A stretch of 64,000 bases of DNA from Entophlyctis helioformis (taxonomy: Eukaryota > Chytridiomycota > Chytridiomycetes > Chytridiales > Chytriomycetaceae), in contig JAHLKH010000126.1 of the NCBI GenBank assembly GCA_025526915.1, positions 1 through 64,000 of the forward strand, written 5' to 3'. Both the position numbers and the translations under genes were made by a program. Under the pieces are notes generated by a model that was not told where the DNA came from, made no database searches, and saw only the letters and a list, made by a program, of their open reading frames with translations. Position 1 is the stretch's first letter. Each line of letters begins with the position of its first letter. This document shows, in pieces, positions 49,697 to 61,042 of the stretch.

Positions 49697-52290
49697 ATGA
49701 ATCCGTACGAGCGCGGACGTGGACGAGGTGTGGGGCTGGGGCGAGGCAGCCGCGGTGCTGGGCCACGCGGACGCGGCGGGCCCGGGCGAGGCGGCTTGGA
49801 CGCGGGGCCGTTTGGGCGTGGCAGCAGCAGGGGCCGGGGCAGCGGTAGCGGCAGCGGCAGAGGTGCCGACGCGGGCACAGGCTGGCGCGGCGGTGCGGCA
49901 CGCGGCGGCTACCAGACGCACCACACACACCAGACGCACCAGGGGCACGAGCCGCGAAGCATTCAATGCGGAGCAGATGCGGAACTTCGAGGGTGATGGG
50001 TTGGCTATGGTGGGTTTAGCGGACTTCCTGCAAGCGTCTATTTGGGTGTACCGGTCTGAGCTCTGGGCACACAAACGGCGCGCTGTAGGGTAAGGGTACC
50101 TGTGGGATTTGCCAACGAGCCTATGCCATCACTGGTGGGGCATGCTATGCGAGCATTTGGAATGAAGCTTTCTTATCCATCAAAAAAAAAAAAACCAGGG
50201 GCACGAGCCGTACGAGCCGTACGAGCCGCCGCTTGCCTCTGGCAGCAACCAGACGCAGGTCGGCGCCGCGGTGAGTCGCTGCTGTGCATGGCTAGTGTCC
50301 CACGCCCTGCCTGCATTGACTGGCTGATTGACTGGCTGATTGACTGGATGACACCCTGCGTGCATTCTCCTATCGATCGCTGGCGGCCATCCGCTGTGCA
50401 TCGCGGTGCGTCATTGTCTCACGCGTGTCTGCCCTCGCAACGCCACGCCTGCAGCACCCGCAGCCGTCCTTTGGCGGCCACCGCGACGTGGGCAGGCCGC
50501 GCTCGCCAGAGCCTGCGCTCAACTACCGCACGTCGCCGTCGCCGTCTCGTCCCTCGGCACGCCAGCCGCCGCACGACCCCCGCAGCTTCCCAGACCGGCC
50601 TCTGGACAAGCATGACGCCAGATCGTATGGCGACAGCAATGCAAAGCCGCCTGCCTGGCCGCGAGCGCATGCTCCCATGCCCCACATGCGCACGCCGCCG
50701 TCCAAGCCGCCAATGCGGCCACTCAGCCCGATGACCGTCCGCCCCATGCCCATGCTGGAGACGCAGACGCCTACGCCGGCCTCCACGCCGCCTGGGTCAT
50801 CCAGACGTGTTTCGTCTCGCGCGTCCGACGTGTCGTTCACCATTGACACGGACAAGCTGTTCAGCCAGCAGCAGACCAAGAGCCACCACGCCATCGTGGA
50901 CGAGCATCTGCAGCCCGTCCTTGCACGGCTCGTCGCGACGGGCCATCTCAAGACCGTTCGGATCTTGCTTGATGCCTTTCAGAGCATGCTCGACGGCCCG
51001 CCTGACACGTCCTTTGGCCAGCTGCCGCCTGCAGCCCTGCCGGCCCCTGCCGCCAAAGCGCCAAAGCTCTTTTCTGCAGACGCGCTCATCCGCCAGCACG
51101 CCGGCATAAGCCAGGCGTCTGAGCCGCAGCCTCCTAAAAAGGTCGCTCGCATCTCGCAGTCGCCGCCCTCGTCATTGACTGCATTCCGCTCAACAACGCA
51201 CAGTGCAGTCGGCCACGATTCGCTGGCTTCGAGCAACTGGGATCGCTTGTCGGCAGACATCCAGATGCGCATTCTCAAGTTTGCCGGCGTCCTGACGCTG
51301 TTCCTGCACGGCAAGGTGTCGGCCGCAAACTTTGACAGGGAGACCATGGTGCGCATTTGGCGCGATGCCTTTGCCATCGACTGGCAGGGACACTTTGATC
51401 GGCTGCCCGAAGTCCGCCTGCTGCCTGCCGATCTGGCCCTTGTCCACACGCAGGGCATGTACCACCGTCTTCGCGAGCGTGTCCAGCGCAACTTCAATCC
51501 AGACGCGCAGCTGCTAGCCGATCTCCAGACCGTGCCGCTCCGCAACGGCTGGCGCGATGTCATTGACCTGTTCCCGCCTCTCGACATGGCGGCCACGGCC
51601 TTTGTGCACGGGCTGCAGGACTCGTTTGTGTACGTGTTTGAAAAGCACCATCTGCGTCTGATGGATGTCGAGCGTGCTGTGCACCGCGCGCGTCCAGACA
51701 AGGCGGATCCAGGCATATGCATGATGGACGAAGCGGCGCAGCGCGGCATGCTGCAGGTTCTGCGCACACTGCACTACACGGGCGATGCGCTCTGCACGGC
51801 GCGCGCCATGGATCTGGCAGCCGCCCACGGCCACCACGAGGTGGTCAGCTTCCTCCACTTTAACCGCACCGAGGGATGCACCAAGGCGGCCATGGACAAG
51901 GCCAGCGAGAACGGCCACATGCAGATCGTCACGTTTCTGCAGTTCAACCGCCGCGAGGGATGCACGACGGCCGCCATGGACGGCGCCGCATCGGCCGGCC
52001 ACCTCGAGATTGTCAAGTACCTGCACAAGTTTGGCAAGGTCGGATGCACGACAGCTGCGATTGACAAGGCGGCTTCAAACGGACACGACAGCGTGGTCGC
52101 GTGGCTGCTCAAGAACCGCACCGAGGGATTCACAATCGCTGCGGTCGAGGACGGGCAGACGGGCGACATTGTGCGCTCCATTCTCACGAGCCTCGGCACG
52201 GCTGACCTGGAGCGGCTCAAGCGCCACGCTCGTGCGACCAAGATGGACCGAGCCGTCAGCCGCATCGAGCGTTTGCTGTCGTGCCCATGA
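49697..52290 (+). pseudogene. RGG/ankyrin paralogue 6, split by a retro-insertion
   Basis: Exon 1 starts at 49697 (MNPYERGRGRGVGLGRGSRG) and encodes about 80 residues rich in RG/RGG. If the 256-bp segment 49955-50210 (insertion plus one repeat copy) is ignored, it continues YEPYEPPLASGSNQTQVGAA to a donor at 50271 (GTGAGT), and exon 2 begins at 50455 (HPQPSFGGHRDVG) in the same phase. Exon 2 carries a Pro/Ser-rich linker, the conserved domain (LSADIQMRILKFAGVLTLFL, IWRDAFAIDWQGHFDRLPEV, TQGMYHRLRERV, VPLRNGWRDVIDLF), six units such as GHMQIVTFLQFNRREGCTTA and a helical tail. The insertion adds 256 bp, shifting frame and adding stops, so this allele cannot make the full protein; exon 2 itself is intact and could be used from an internal start. 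That RGG and ankyrin exons form one gene is inference from phase and position. Confidence 0.68.
49955..50194 (+). mobile_element. 240-bp poly(A) retro-insertion with 16-bp TSD
   Basis: The sequence CCAGGGGCACGAGCCG occurs at 49939-49954 and again at 50195-50210. Between the copies lie 240 bp ending in 13 A. Perfect direct repeats plus an A tail are the signature of LINE-type target-primed insertion. The insert has a 40-codon open stretch (LAMVGLADFLQASIWVYRSE) ending in TAG and then a tail TTGGAATGAAGCTTTC, similar to the 3' end TTGGAATGAACTTTGG of the 35-38 kb LINE. It is either a heavily 5'-truncated relative of that LINE or a truncated processed mRNA. Confidence 0.88.
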
Positions 52291-52418
52291 GCCGCATGTC
52301 ATGTCATGTCATATCACGGCATTGAATGGCATTGCATGACAGATGATGCTGATGCATACGCTGCTGTAAATGCAAAGATGCACGATGCGTGGCGAGCTCA
52401 TGATCAATGAAACCGGGT

Positions 52419-55400
52419 TCATTCCATGATGATCGACCACGCGCTCATGGGCTTGGGCTTGGGCACCGACTTGAGCGACTGTGCCTCGATGGTGCCCTCG
52501 ATCATGGCCGTCTGCCACGCATCCGCATCAGAAGGGACTGTCAGTGCCAACCAAGAGGGACACGCAGCATGCAACACGCGCAGCATGCAACACGCCACGC
52601 ACCTTGATGCTCTGCTTGTTGAGGATCTTGTCTTCGACCGAGTCGGCAATCACGAGCCGCACAATCGTGACTGGCCGTGTCTGGCCCAGCCGGTGCACAC
52701 GTCCAATCGCCTGGTCTGCTCACACACATACGCTGTTCAGTCAACACACATCACACCACAGGACACACATACACACACAGCACACATAAGCAACAGTGCC
52801 GACCCTACCTTCAATCGTTGGGTTCCATGACGGCTCGACAATCACCACTCGGCTGGCCACCGTCAGGTTGAGACCCGCCGCACCGCATTGCAGAGATACA
52901 AGCATGACGCCAATGTCGTCGTCCGTCTTGAACTTTCTGAGCGTCTTGTACCGCGCGTCTGCATCCATCGTGCCGTCGTCTGTCGCATCCCCCGTCAGTT
53001 AGTCGGTCAGTCAGTTGGTCAGCCAGTGCCACGTCAAGAGGAGCAAGGCGCAGACACGCACATCGACAGAACGCGATGCGCGACTTCGTGAATGCGCGTT
53101 GGATGAGATCAAGCATGGACGTGAACTGGGAAAACACAATCGTTTTGGGGACGGCTGGTCTCGCGAGAGTGCTGCTGTTGGCGTTGCTAGACACTGATGT
53201 TGACGCAGATGCAGTTGTGGTTGTGGATGTCGATTCGGTTGCAGATGTGGATGCCTCGTGCCCATGGCCATCGGGACTGGTCACAATCCGGACAATCTGG
53301 CGTGCACGTGTCAGAGACTGCTGGATACACGGCATGGCTCAGTGGCAGGCTGGTTCCCACTTGCCTCGTCGATCTTGGTGGAAGACTGCCACAGCGGAGA
53401 GGATGGCGGAGAGGATGGCGGAGATGAAGACGAAGACGATGATGAGGGCGGTGAGCCAGACAGCGGCTTGTCGATGGAGATGGAGACACGCGCCATGATG
53501 TCGCTGAGGGCGTCCATGCTGCCAGCCAAGTCGGCAGCCGAGTCGCCAGTGCCAGTGCCAGCACCAGCACCAGTGGCGGGCGGCTGGCTGGCGTCTGGGT
53601 CTTCCGTGTGGCCCGTGAGACAGCGGTGGTTGCACGCTGTGCGGGCGGCACGCGAGACACGGGAGTGTGAGACACGACACGTGCAATGGATGAGCAGTGG
53701 ATGAGCAGTGGATGAGCAGTGCATAAGCAGTGCATATGCCAATGCCATTGATCCACAGGCGGTGGCTGTGCAAGTGTCTCACGCACCTTGCCGCAGCCGC
53801 AGCAGCAGCAGCAGATGCATGCGGCCCTCGCTCTTGTTGCGGCGCGCCTGCGTGACACGCCCACGGCCAGTCAGTCAGCCAGCAGACAACGCAGTAGACA
53901 TAGCAGCACAGCACAACAACCGCACCAGATCGCGTGCTGCTGCCAGCAGCCGGTCGTAAAACAGCCGCTCGTCGGCAGACAGACGCAGCGACCGCGTCAC
54001 CGTCGTGCGCGCAGGGATCTGCAGCAGCGGCTTGCCGTCCACGAGCGTCGCCTTGGTGCGTCGCAGCATGACCGCCTGCAGCAGCACCCGCACCTTGGCG
54101 ACCGTCTGCTGCACGTACCCGCCGCCACGCATGCCCGCTGCGCTGCGCGCGCTGCTCTTGCGGAGGTCGCTGGCGATCTGGCGGATCATGTCGTCGTCCG
54201 TGTACGGCGCGATGCGCATGAACTTGAACAGGCTGAACAGGTCTTCGAGCGAGTTCTGCAGCGGCGTGCCCGTGAGACACACGCGCGTGCGGGCCGTGAG
54301 GCTGCAGATGGCCCGTGCCACGGCCGTCTTGGGGTTCTTGATCGTGTGCGCCTCGTCTGTCCGCGGCACAACGTGAGCAAACAGCAGGCGACATGCAGCA
54401 CACGACACACAACACACGCCAGTCGCACCCACCAAGCACGATGCGCTGCCAGTGGCGGCCGTACACGCACGACGAGCCTGCCGCCTTGGCACCCGCTGCG
54501 GCCTCGCTGTCCAGGCCCGCCTTCTTGTGCTCCTGCAGCAGCGCTGGCGCGGTTTGGATGCGTGCGCGTCAGTGCCGCGTCTGCAACAGCGAGCCCATGC
54601 AAGTCAGACACTGCCGCCCACGGCTTACTCTGGTAGCTGGTGATCACAACCGCGGCTGTCCTGACCTGCGATGCAACTGCCATGCATCCCAACACGGCGG
54701 TTAGCAACCAAGCCAACCAATCCATTCGACAGACAGACAGACAGACAGACAGACAGCCAATCCTACGCACGATCGTTGCGCTTCGGTCCGTGGAAAATGA
54801 CCGTCGGCAGCCTGCCAGGCTCCGTCTTGTCCGCAATCTCGTCGCGCCACTGGCTGGCGACTGCAACAGGCACGACAATGAGTGTGCCGCTCGGTGCCTT
54901 GTCAGCCTTGTCAGCTTTGTCAGCCTTGTCAGCCTTGTCTGTCTTGTCTGTCTGCTTGGACGGTCTGTGAGCAAGCATCAGTGCAATCGTCTGCACAGTC
55001 TGCAGATGCACACACGCGTCAGTCCACAAGCCAACACGTGTATCCCAGCCATCCCAGACATCCGAGCCACTCACCTTGCCCAGTCCCATGTCGTCTGCGA
55101 GAATGCAGCCAGAATACGGCCCCTTTTCGCGGTGTATCATCCATGCAAGTCCTGCAACCACACGTCACAGCCAGCCAGCCAGCAAGTCTGTCTGTCAGCC
55201 ATCGCACTCCATCCCAACCAACCACACACTGCCACACAGTCACACACACACCTTGCAGCTGGTACGGTAACAGCGTCCCAACAAACCCATCCGGCGTGTC
55301 TGCAACACCAACATCGCTGTCCATCATCTCAGGGATCGAGTGCAGTAACACATCAACAACACCCTCCTTGCCACTCCCATCGGTGTGCACTATGTCGATC

Positions 55401-56260
55401 GCTTGAGCATCCGCATCGGGCACACCAGGCACTGGCCGGTCGCGTGCAACCGAGAACGGCGGCCCGATCCCGTGCAGCGCAGCCGCTTCATCGCCGCGCT
55501 CAGCTGCAGGTGCCGCGCTCCATTTCGGTCGTGCACTCGACACCAACACGGACGACGATGAGGATGATGACGATGACGACTGTGCAGGAGCAGGTGCAGG
55601 GATGTGGCCGGCCGGCATGACAACAGACGAGACGGGGATGTCCTTGTTGCGCCACGCCAGACCGCCCCCCTTTTGTTTCCAGAAGTCGGCGTTGGGTGCG
55701 TGCAGCTGCAGATCTGGCGGCATGGACGGCGCTGCAGTCGATGCAAGCGGTGGGCCGGACTGGAAGGCCGACGGCGGTGGGTGGTGGCGAGCAGACGACG
55801 ACGATGACGACGACGACGATGATGATGACGAGACGACCCGCGGAGGCAGGGATGTGCTGGATGCAGTTACCGACGGCGGCCGAGCATCAAAGTGCCAGCC
55901 ACCCGCCCGGCTCTTGCTGAACGGCATTCGGTTCTGCGGACGCTGCTGATGGTGCTGGTGCTGGTGCTGGTGCTGGCTGCCGTTGGCCGTCTGTCGCAGC
56001 GGGACGGCGCTGTTGGATGCCACTGGAGCAGCGAGTGGCCGCCCAGCGGACTGGCCAGAGCCGCTTGAGACTGGTGCCGTCGGACGGTCTCGGATGCCCA
56101 GCGCCTTGACGTGGCTGGCAAGGTCGTCGACGGCGGAAGCGTGCGACGGTGCACTCGACGGCCGTTGGTGCTTGCTGTGGCTGGATGGCCGCATGGCATC
56201 GTGGCTGTCGTTGCTGCGACGGCTGCTGCTGCTGCTGCTGCCGTTCCTGTTCTCGGCCAT
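52419..56260 (-). CDS. SNF2-family ATPase/helicase
   Basis: Multi-exon. Start at 56260 (MAENRNGSSSSSSRR); about 280 residues of Ser/Pro/His-rich disorder precede the helicase core. Motifs: LLPYQLQG (Q-like), ILADDMGLGK|TVQTIAL (I, across an intron), LIVVPVAVASQWRDEI (Ia), DEAHTIKNPKTAVA (II), LTGTPLQNSLEDLFSLFKFM (III), VMLRRTK, LLLRLRQACNHRCL, KTIVFSQFTSMLDLIQRAF (IV), VMLVSLQCGAAGLNLTVASR (V), SWNPTIE and QAIGRVHRLGQTRP (VI). It ends MSAWSIIME. The order and the LRQACNH block fit the Rad5/Rad16/TTF2 branch, but no RING finger is visible, so a TTF2- or Uls1-like remodeller is likelier. Motif VI has Gly where Asp is common (QAxDRxHRxGQ). Nuclear DNA translocase, exact role unknown. Confidence 0.88.
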
Positions 56261-56590
56261 GCTGTGCTGGCTCTGTCGGTCACGTCTGGTTTCAGAAGCG
56301 GGATGCCGGACAACGCAGCATTTATTGGCAACACAGCGGGCTCGCAGCGGCCACGAAGCCGATATGTACAATGATGCAGGCCGATGCTGCAAGCCGATGC
56401 TGCATGCGATGCTGCATGCCAGGCGGAGCAGATGTGATTGCTCCAACAGCGAGTCTGGCCATGGCGAGCTGAAGTACAAGTCTCAGCAGACACGCAAGGC
56501 GAGATGCTCAACCGCACAGCCAGCCATAGAGAGACAGCCATCAAGGCAATGCATCTGACAAGCAAGCAATCGCACATGTGCATTGCTGCA

Positions 56591-56917
56591 TCAACGGCGA
56601 CAGCATGCAAAGGGGTTCAAGAGGCTGAACAGCCGGCTGAAGAAGCTCGCCATCCGCTTCTTGTGCTTCTTTGGTTGTGCCGCCACCATTGGTTCAAACG
56701 TGGCGACGCTGACACACACGCCAATGAACTCGTTATTGCTGTGGATTACATCAGCGACGGCAGGCTGATCCAGCGCGTCCATCGTTGTAACCTGCTCTTG
56801 CTGGAGTTCATCAGCGATGCGATCCATTGGCATCTCGATCGCTCCACTTGTGTCCGCAGTGGTTTCAGCGATGTTGGCGTTCTTGATCGCTCCAGTCGTA
56901 TCCGCAGTGTTCTGGGC
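56591..56917 (-). CDS. Hypothetical protein, probable 3' exon
   Basis: Likely last exon, starting after an acceptor at CGCCCAG: NTADTTGAIKNANIAETTAD then TSGAIEMPMDRIADELQQEQ, ending in basic KKHKKRMASFFSRLF and NPFACCRR. A 16-18-residue Thr/Ala/Asp motif occurs twice (NTADTTGAIKNANIA, ETTADTSGAIEMPM). The basic, aromatic, Cys-ending tail could be a membrane-association or palmitoylation site. A first exon was not found, so start and size are open. No family recognised. Confidence 0.4.
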   Translation of the reverse strand, partial: AQNTADTTGAIKNANIAETTADTSGAIEMPMDRIADELQQEQVTTMDALDQPAVADVIHSNNEFIGVCVSVATFEPMVAAQPKKHKKRMASFFSRLFSLLNPFACCRR

Positions 56918-57172
56918 GATGTGGAGGCAGCCAGCATGTCACACCGGCGTTGGCATGAATGTTTTGCTCCAGCGCCTCGCGGCTGGCCGCAGCCTATCAA
57001 TGCTGAGCTGCGATATCGCAGCATAGAACGTGCGCATGTCGCATCCTGGCAAGCTCTGTGGTGGTCAGCTCGCTTGCACACGGCTTGCCAGGCATGCCGC
57101 CCTGCTTGGAGGATTGCCAGTCATGGAATGAATAATCACTTGCACACGGCTTGCCAGTGGCTTGCATTGCAG

Positions 57173-58356
57173 TCAAGCACCAAAGCGGTTGGACTTGGTG
57201 CCTGGACGTGCGAGTTGCATGTGCGTGAGGCCAGTTGGTGCCCTGGCGGTCTTGGCACGGATCGCTTCAAGACGAGCAGCCTCGACATCGGCCTCGTAAC
57301 TGGCAGCAAGCCGGGCAGCCTCAGCCTTGATGGCAAGGTGGGCCGCTTCAGCTTCAGCGGCATTGGCAGCAGTAAGGCTGGCAACGCGCTGAAGGCGATC
57401 CAGACACGCTGGTTGATGGCGTGCCTGGCAGCTGTGTGCATCCACCCGCACTGTATGCATCCAAGAGTGGCTGTGACCGGTGGGTCGTGGCGATTGGCGG
57501 GAATGGCAGCGTGCCAGCAGCGCGGCGGACAGCGACCTGGCGATCCGTCAGAGCCACCCCGTTGTCAACGAGCGGCTCGTCCATGAACTGCTTGCATGCA
57601 CAATGTGAGCCATGCGCGCCATCCACAGACACAGCCATCTGCATGCAATGCACTCACGTGGAAGCCGTGTGTCTGGCGGATGTACTCGTCAAACGCCTTG
57701 ATCATGGTTGTGACGATCCCGCGGATCTCCTCGGCGTTCATCGCCTCTGGATCCTTCACAAGCTGCGTGTACTCGGCGCTGTGGATGGGACCAGCACGAG
57801 CGACATGAGCCTTGTGCGCAGCGTAGACGGCCGCGTTTGTTTTGAAGGCAGCCATGACACCGAACATGGCGTCGCTGACCTTGTGGTTGGGCGACGCCAG
57901 GCTGGAGACTCTTGATGGGGCAGCCGCCGCATTGGATGCGGTTGTGACGGATGGGGCGTGTGCGACTGCTGCTGTTTGGGCAATACGCGACGCGATGGCA
58001 GCCACGGGCGGTGCTGCGTTGTGGGTCACCGTGGGAGGACAGACAGAGGCGACCGGTCGGACGGTGCCACGAGACGGCGCTCCGACAGCCGCGGGTTCGG
58101 CAGGGGAGACGGCGGCGCCACGGAGCGAGACACGCGTCTGCTCGGGCAGAGTGCCAGTCGGCGACGCGTCGGTGATGCTGCGGCGCTTGAGGTTCCGGCC
58201 GACGATTGACTTGAGCGAGCTGATGCCGCTTGCCCACGACGGCTGTTTGCGCGAGTTTGTGGTTTGCTTGGCTGGCAGCCGTGCCGACGGCCTGTGTGAT
58301 GATTGTGCGGCCGCGCCATTGGGCTGAGGGGCGATGCTGCTTTGCGGCTGCTTCAT
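57173..58356 (-). CDS. Uncharacterised protein, three exons
   Basis: Start chosen at 58356 (MKQPQSSIAPQPNGAAAQ). The first half is basic and disordered (LKSIVGRNLKRRSITDAS). The ordered middle reads KVSDAMFGVMAAFKTNAAVY, GPIHSAEYTQLVKDPEAMNA and IRGIVTTMIKAFDEYIRQTH to a donor at about 57655. The next exon begins QFMDEPLVDNGVALTDRQVA, and after a short intron the last exon is an Ala-rich coiled coil (NAAEAEAAHLAIKAEAARLA) ending GTKSNRFGA at 57173. Exon phases are consistent. No domain recognised; soluble, possibly scaffold-like. Confidence 0.5.
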
Positions 58357-58608
58357 TGCGTGCTGATTTTGCGAGTGGATTGGGTCTTGGTGCGTCTGTG
58401 GAGCGAGAGTGGCTGGAGCTGCGATGCTTGTCGAGATCAGATGTGCGAAAGTCGGGAAAGGCACTCACAATGGATGACGTGATGTGACTGGCTTTGGCGA
58501 ATGGCGGCTGCAGTCAGCTGCGACTGCTCCAGAACGATAGACACTGGTTGTCCCTGTGAATGCACGCTGGCACTCGGACAGCCGCCGACTGGCGTGACTG
58601 CTGCTGCA

Positions 58609-58773
58609 ATGACGGATTGCTTCTCGTGCAGATCGCTCCTCGTTGCTCAGCTGCGCAACGGCCGCAAGTGGGCCGTGGACATCACACAGCAGACGGCCAT
58701 GGACACGATCTACAACCGCCTGCTCAACACCGAGTGTACAGTGAACAGCATTTCATTGGGCGATGTAGCAAAG
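58609..58773 (+). CDS. Possible short exon of unknown gene
   Basis: Frame MTDCFSCRSLLVAQLRNGRK, WAVDITQQTAMDTIYNRLLN then TECTVNSISLGDVAK, ending at a good donor (GTGAGTG). Composition is protein-like, but no downstream exon is found before the sulfhydrylase relic on the other strand. It may be the 5' end of a truncated gene. Low confidence. Confidence 0.25.
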
Positions 58774-58839
58774 GTGAGTGGGGTATCAACCGTGTATGCA
58801 GAGCAGTGGCGGCAGCAGCATCGGCGGCCATGGCGTGAG

Positions 58840-59256
58840 CCTGAGTAAAGTCGTCCTTGATGTCCTCAATGTGCTCAAGACCGACAGAGACGCGGATCAG
58901 ATCAGACGTGACACCAGCCGAGATGTGCTCCGCGGCCGACAGCTGCTGGTGCGTGGTTGACGAGGAGTGGATCACGAGCGTGCGCGAGTCGCCGATATTG
59001 GCAAGATGCGATTCAAGCTGCACAGAGTTGTTGAATGCCTCGTCGGCTTCCAGACCGCCCTTGACACCAAACGTGAGCAGCGTGCCATGGTCGTTGCGCA
59101 GGTACATCCTCGCGAGTTTGTGCGACGGGTGCGATGGAAGGCTGGGATGCGACACGCATGCAACCTCGAGCGGGTCGGGAGCCACTTGGCAAGAGCGAGC
59201 GTGTTTGCCATGCCAGACTGCGATGCCAGTGCAGCAACACAACGACAAGGCTGCAA
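58840..59256 (-). pseudogene. O-acetylhomoserine sulfhydrylase C-terminal fragment
   Basis: The last about 120 residues of a Cys/Met-metabolism PLP enzyme (MET17 type): NTLALAKWLPT, then after a frame change VSHPSLPSHPSHKLARMYLR, GTLLTFGVKGGLEADEAFNN, LESHLANIGDSRTLVIHSSS, TTHQQLSAAEHISAGVTSDL and SVGLEHIEDI. The PLP-binding Lys and the whole N-terminal three quarters are absent from the window. With one frameshift and no 5' part, it is a dead fragment, probably a partial duplication. Confidence 0.82.
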
Positions 59257-59371
59257 CTGCGTGGACTGATGGCGATCCCTTGCTGTGGATCAGCAGCCGT
59301 GTTGTCTGAGCAAGAACGACACGCAGCATCGCATCTGCATTCAAGAGTGGCACGCTTTATTGGCAGGCTGG

Positions 59372-60820
59372 TCACGCCTGCTTCTCTGCAACTGCGCGCT
59401 CGAGACGCTCAATCACTTCGGGACGTCCACCTTGCGCCGTGGCCTCCTCCAGCATCTCCGTTGCACGCGCAAGGGTCATGCTGTCCACCAAAACCTCAAC
59501 GATCGCTTCATCCTGCACATCATCAAGTGCATCAAAAGTGAACTCGTATCCGCATGTGAGCAGAACTGAACGATCTCGAGATGGCCGTCCTCTGCTGCAC
59601 CCTTGATGGCGTCTGTCGTGCATCCTTCAGTCCTGTTGGCATGCAGCCACTTGACGACATGCAAGTGCCCTTGAGAAGCCGCCCAATCCATCGCCTGCGT
59701 CGTGCATCCCTCCGTCCTGTTGGCATGCAGCCACTGCACAACGTCGAGATGGCCGTTCATGGCTGCACTACCCATCGCCCATGTCGTGCATCCCTCCGTC
59801 CGGTTCTCGAGGAGCCAGATAAAGACATCGAGATGGCCCCCCTCGGCCGCCCAATCCATCGCCGAAGTAGTGCATCCCTCCGTCCTGTTGGCATGCAGCC
59901 ACTTGACGACATGCAAGTGCCCTTGAGAAGCCGCCAAATCTATCGCCCTTGTCGTACATCCTTCAGTGCGGTTCTCGTGAAGCCACTTGACACATCGAGA
60001 CGGCCCTCCTCGGCCGCACCATCCATCGCCCATGTTGTACATCCTTGGGTCCGGTTGGCGTGGAGCCACTTGACCACATGCAGATGGCCATTACAAGCCG
60101 CCTGATCCATGGCACCATTCGAGCACGTCCTGCTGCCTGCATCGTGCAGCATCTGCAGAACATCGAGATGGCCGTTCAGTGCAGCAAGATCCATCGCCAA
60201 GCGTCTGTTTAAACGCTGGAACCTCTTGAGCACAACGTCATGATGCGCAACAAGGTGCTTGAGGAGACTGGCGTGGCCGTAGTAGATCGCCTGCCAACCG
60301 AGACCGATCGGATGCGAAAAGTCGACGAGATCGAACCAGCCGTTGCGCATGGGAATGTGTCGGAGGCGATTATCAACGAAGTGATCGAAGTCAGGATCGA
60401 AGTTGGTTGCATAGTGGTTGAGCTGTGGGTCGAAGTGTCACAAGCCGCTTGGTCTGGAAAGCGAGTGCACAAGCGGCTGTACATGGACCGAGAGACTGGC
60501 AGCGAGAGCATGTCGAGAGCAGGACGCTCGTGCAGGCTGAGCTTGTCAGCATAGAGGTTGATGTCTGGCAGCAGACCGAGGTCGCCTTGCCAGTCGATGC
60601 TGATGGCATCCGTCCACAGCGCTTCGACTGTCGCTTCGTTGAGGCTGTCCGTGTCGCCGAGCAGACCGTTGATGAAGAGCGTGAGGGGGCCAGCTGCCCT
60701 GAGTATCATGGCGTGCAGCTCGGCTGGCTTGCGGTCCCAGTGGCTGCGTCCGTACGGCAGAGACCCGCTGTCGTCCAGCTCAAGCGAAGCGACTGCATCA
60801 GCCAGGGTGTTCATTGCCAC
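59372..60820 (-). pseudogene. F-box-like/ankyrin paralogue 7, three frameshifts
   Basis: Start at 60820 (MAMNTLADAVASLELDD). Domain: KPAELHAMILRAAGPLTLFI, LWTDAISIDWQGDLGLLPDI, SRSMYSRLCTRFPDQ; after a frame change near 60435, [20 protein letters not shown] and first repeats; a second break near 59995 (GRLDV then [14 protein letters not shown]); five more units; a third near 59560 (EIVQF then LLTCGYEFTFDALDD), ending AVAEKQA. Each break is corrected by a single base; two are a lost base of a GG or CC pair. Closest in layout to paralogue 2, also minus strand. Pseudogene or assembly errors; the contrast with intact copies of similar composition argues for real decay. Confidence 0.72.
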
Positions 60821-61042
60821 CGAGCAGTGTTTTGTGGTTGGCTGGCAAGCGTGTCACAGCCACAACGCTGCTTTGGACACGCAGCGCAGCATGGCTGGCA
60901 CAGACGGCTCAGATGTCGAGGCAGGCAGAGTGGCCGTCAATGGCTTTCATTGCAGTCGCACAGCGAGCACAGATCCAACCAGGCAGGCCACGCAGCGACC
61001 ACAGCCATCACCACGACAGGACAATGTCTCGGATGGTTTCCG

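Noticed and set aside
49955..50194. Reading the 240-bp insert as an intron
   Set aside because: It lacks a GT start and AG end and is bounded by direct repeats with an A tail, which indicates retro-insertion.
59372..60820. Programmed ribosomal frameshifting to explain broken ankyrin copies
   Set aside because: Three breaks at different places without slippery heptamers or shared context, and intact paralogues need none.
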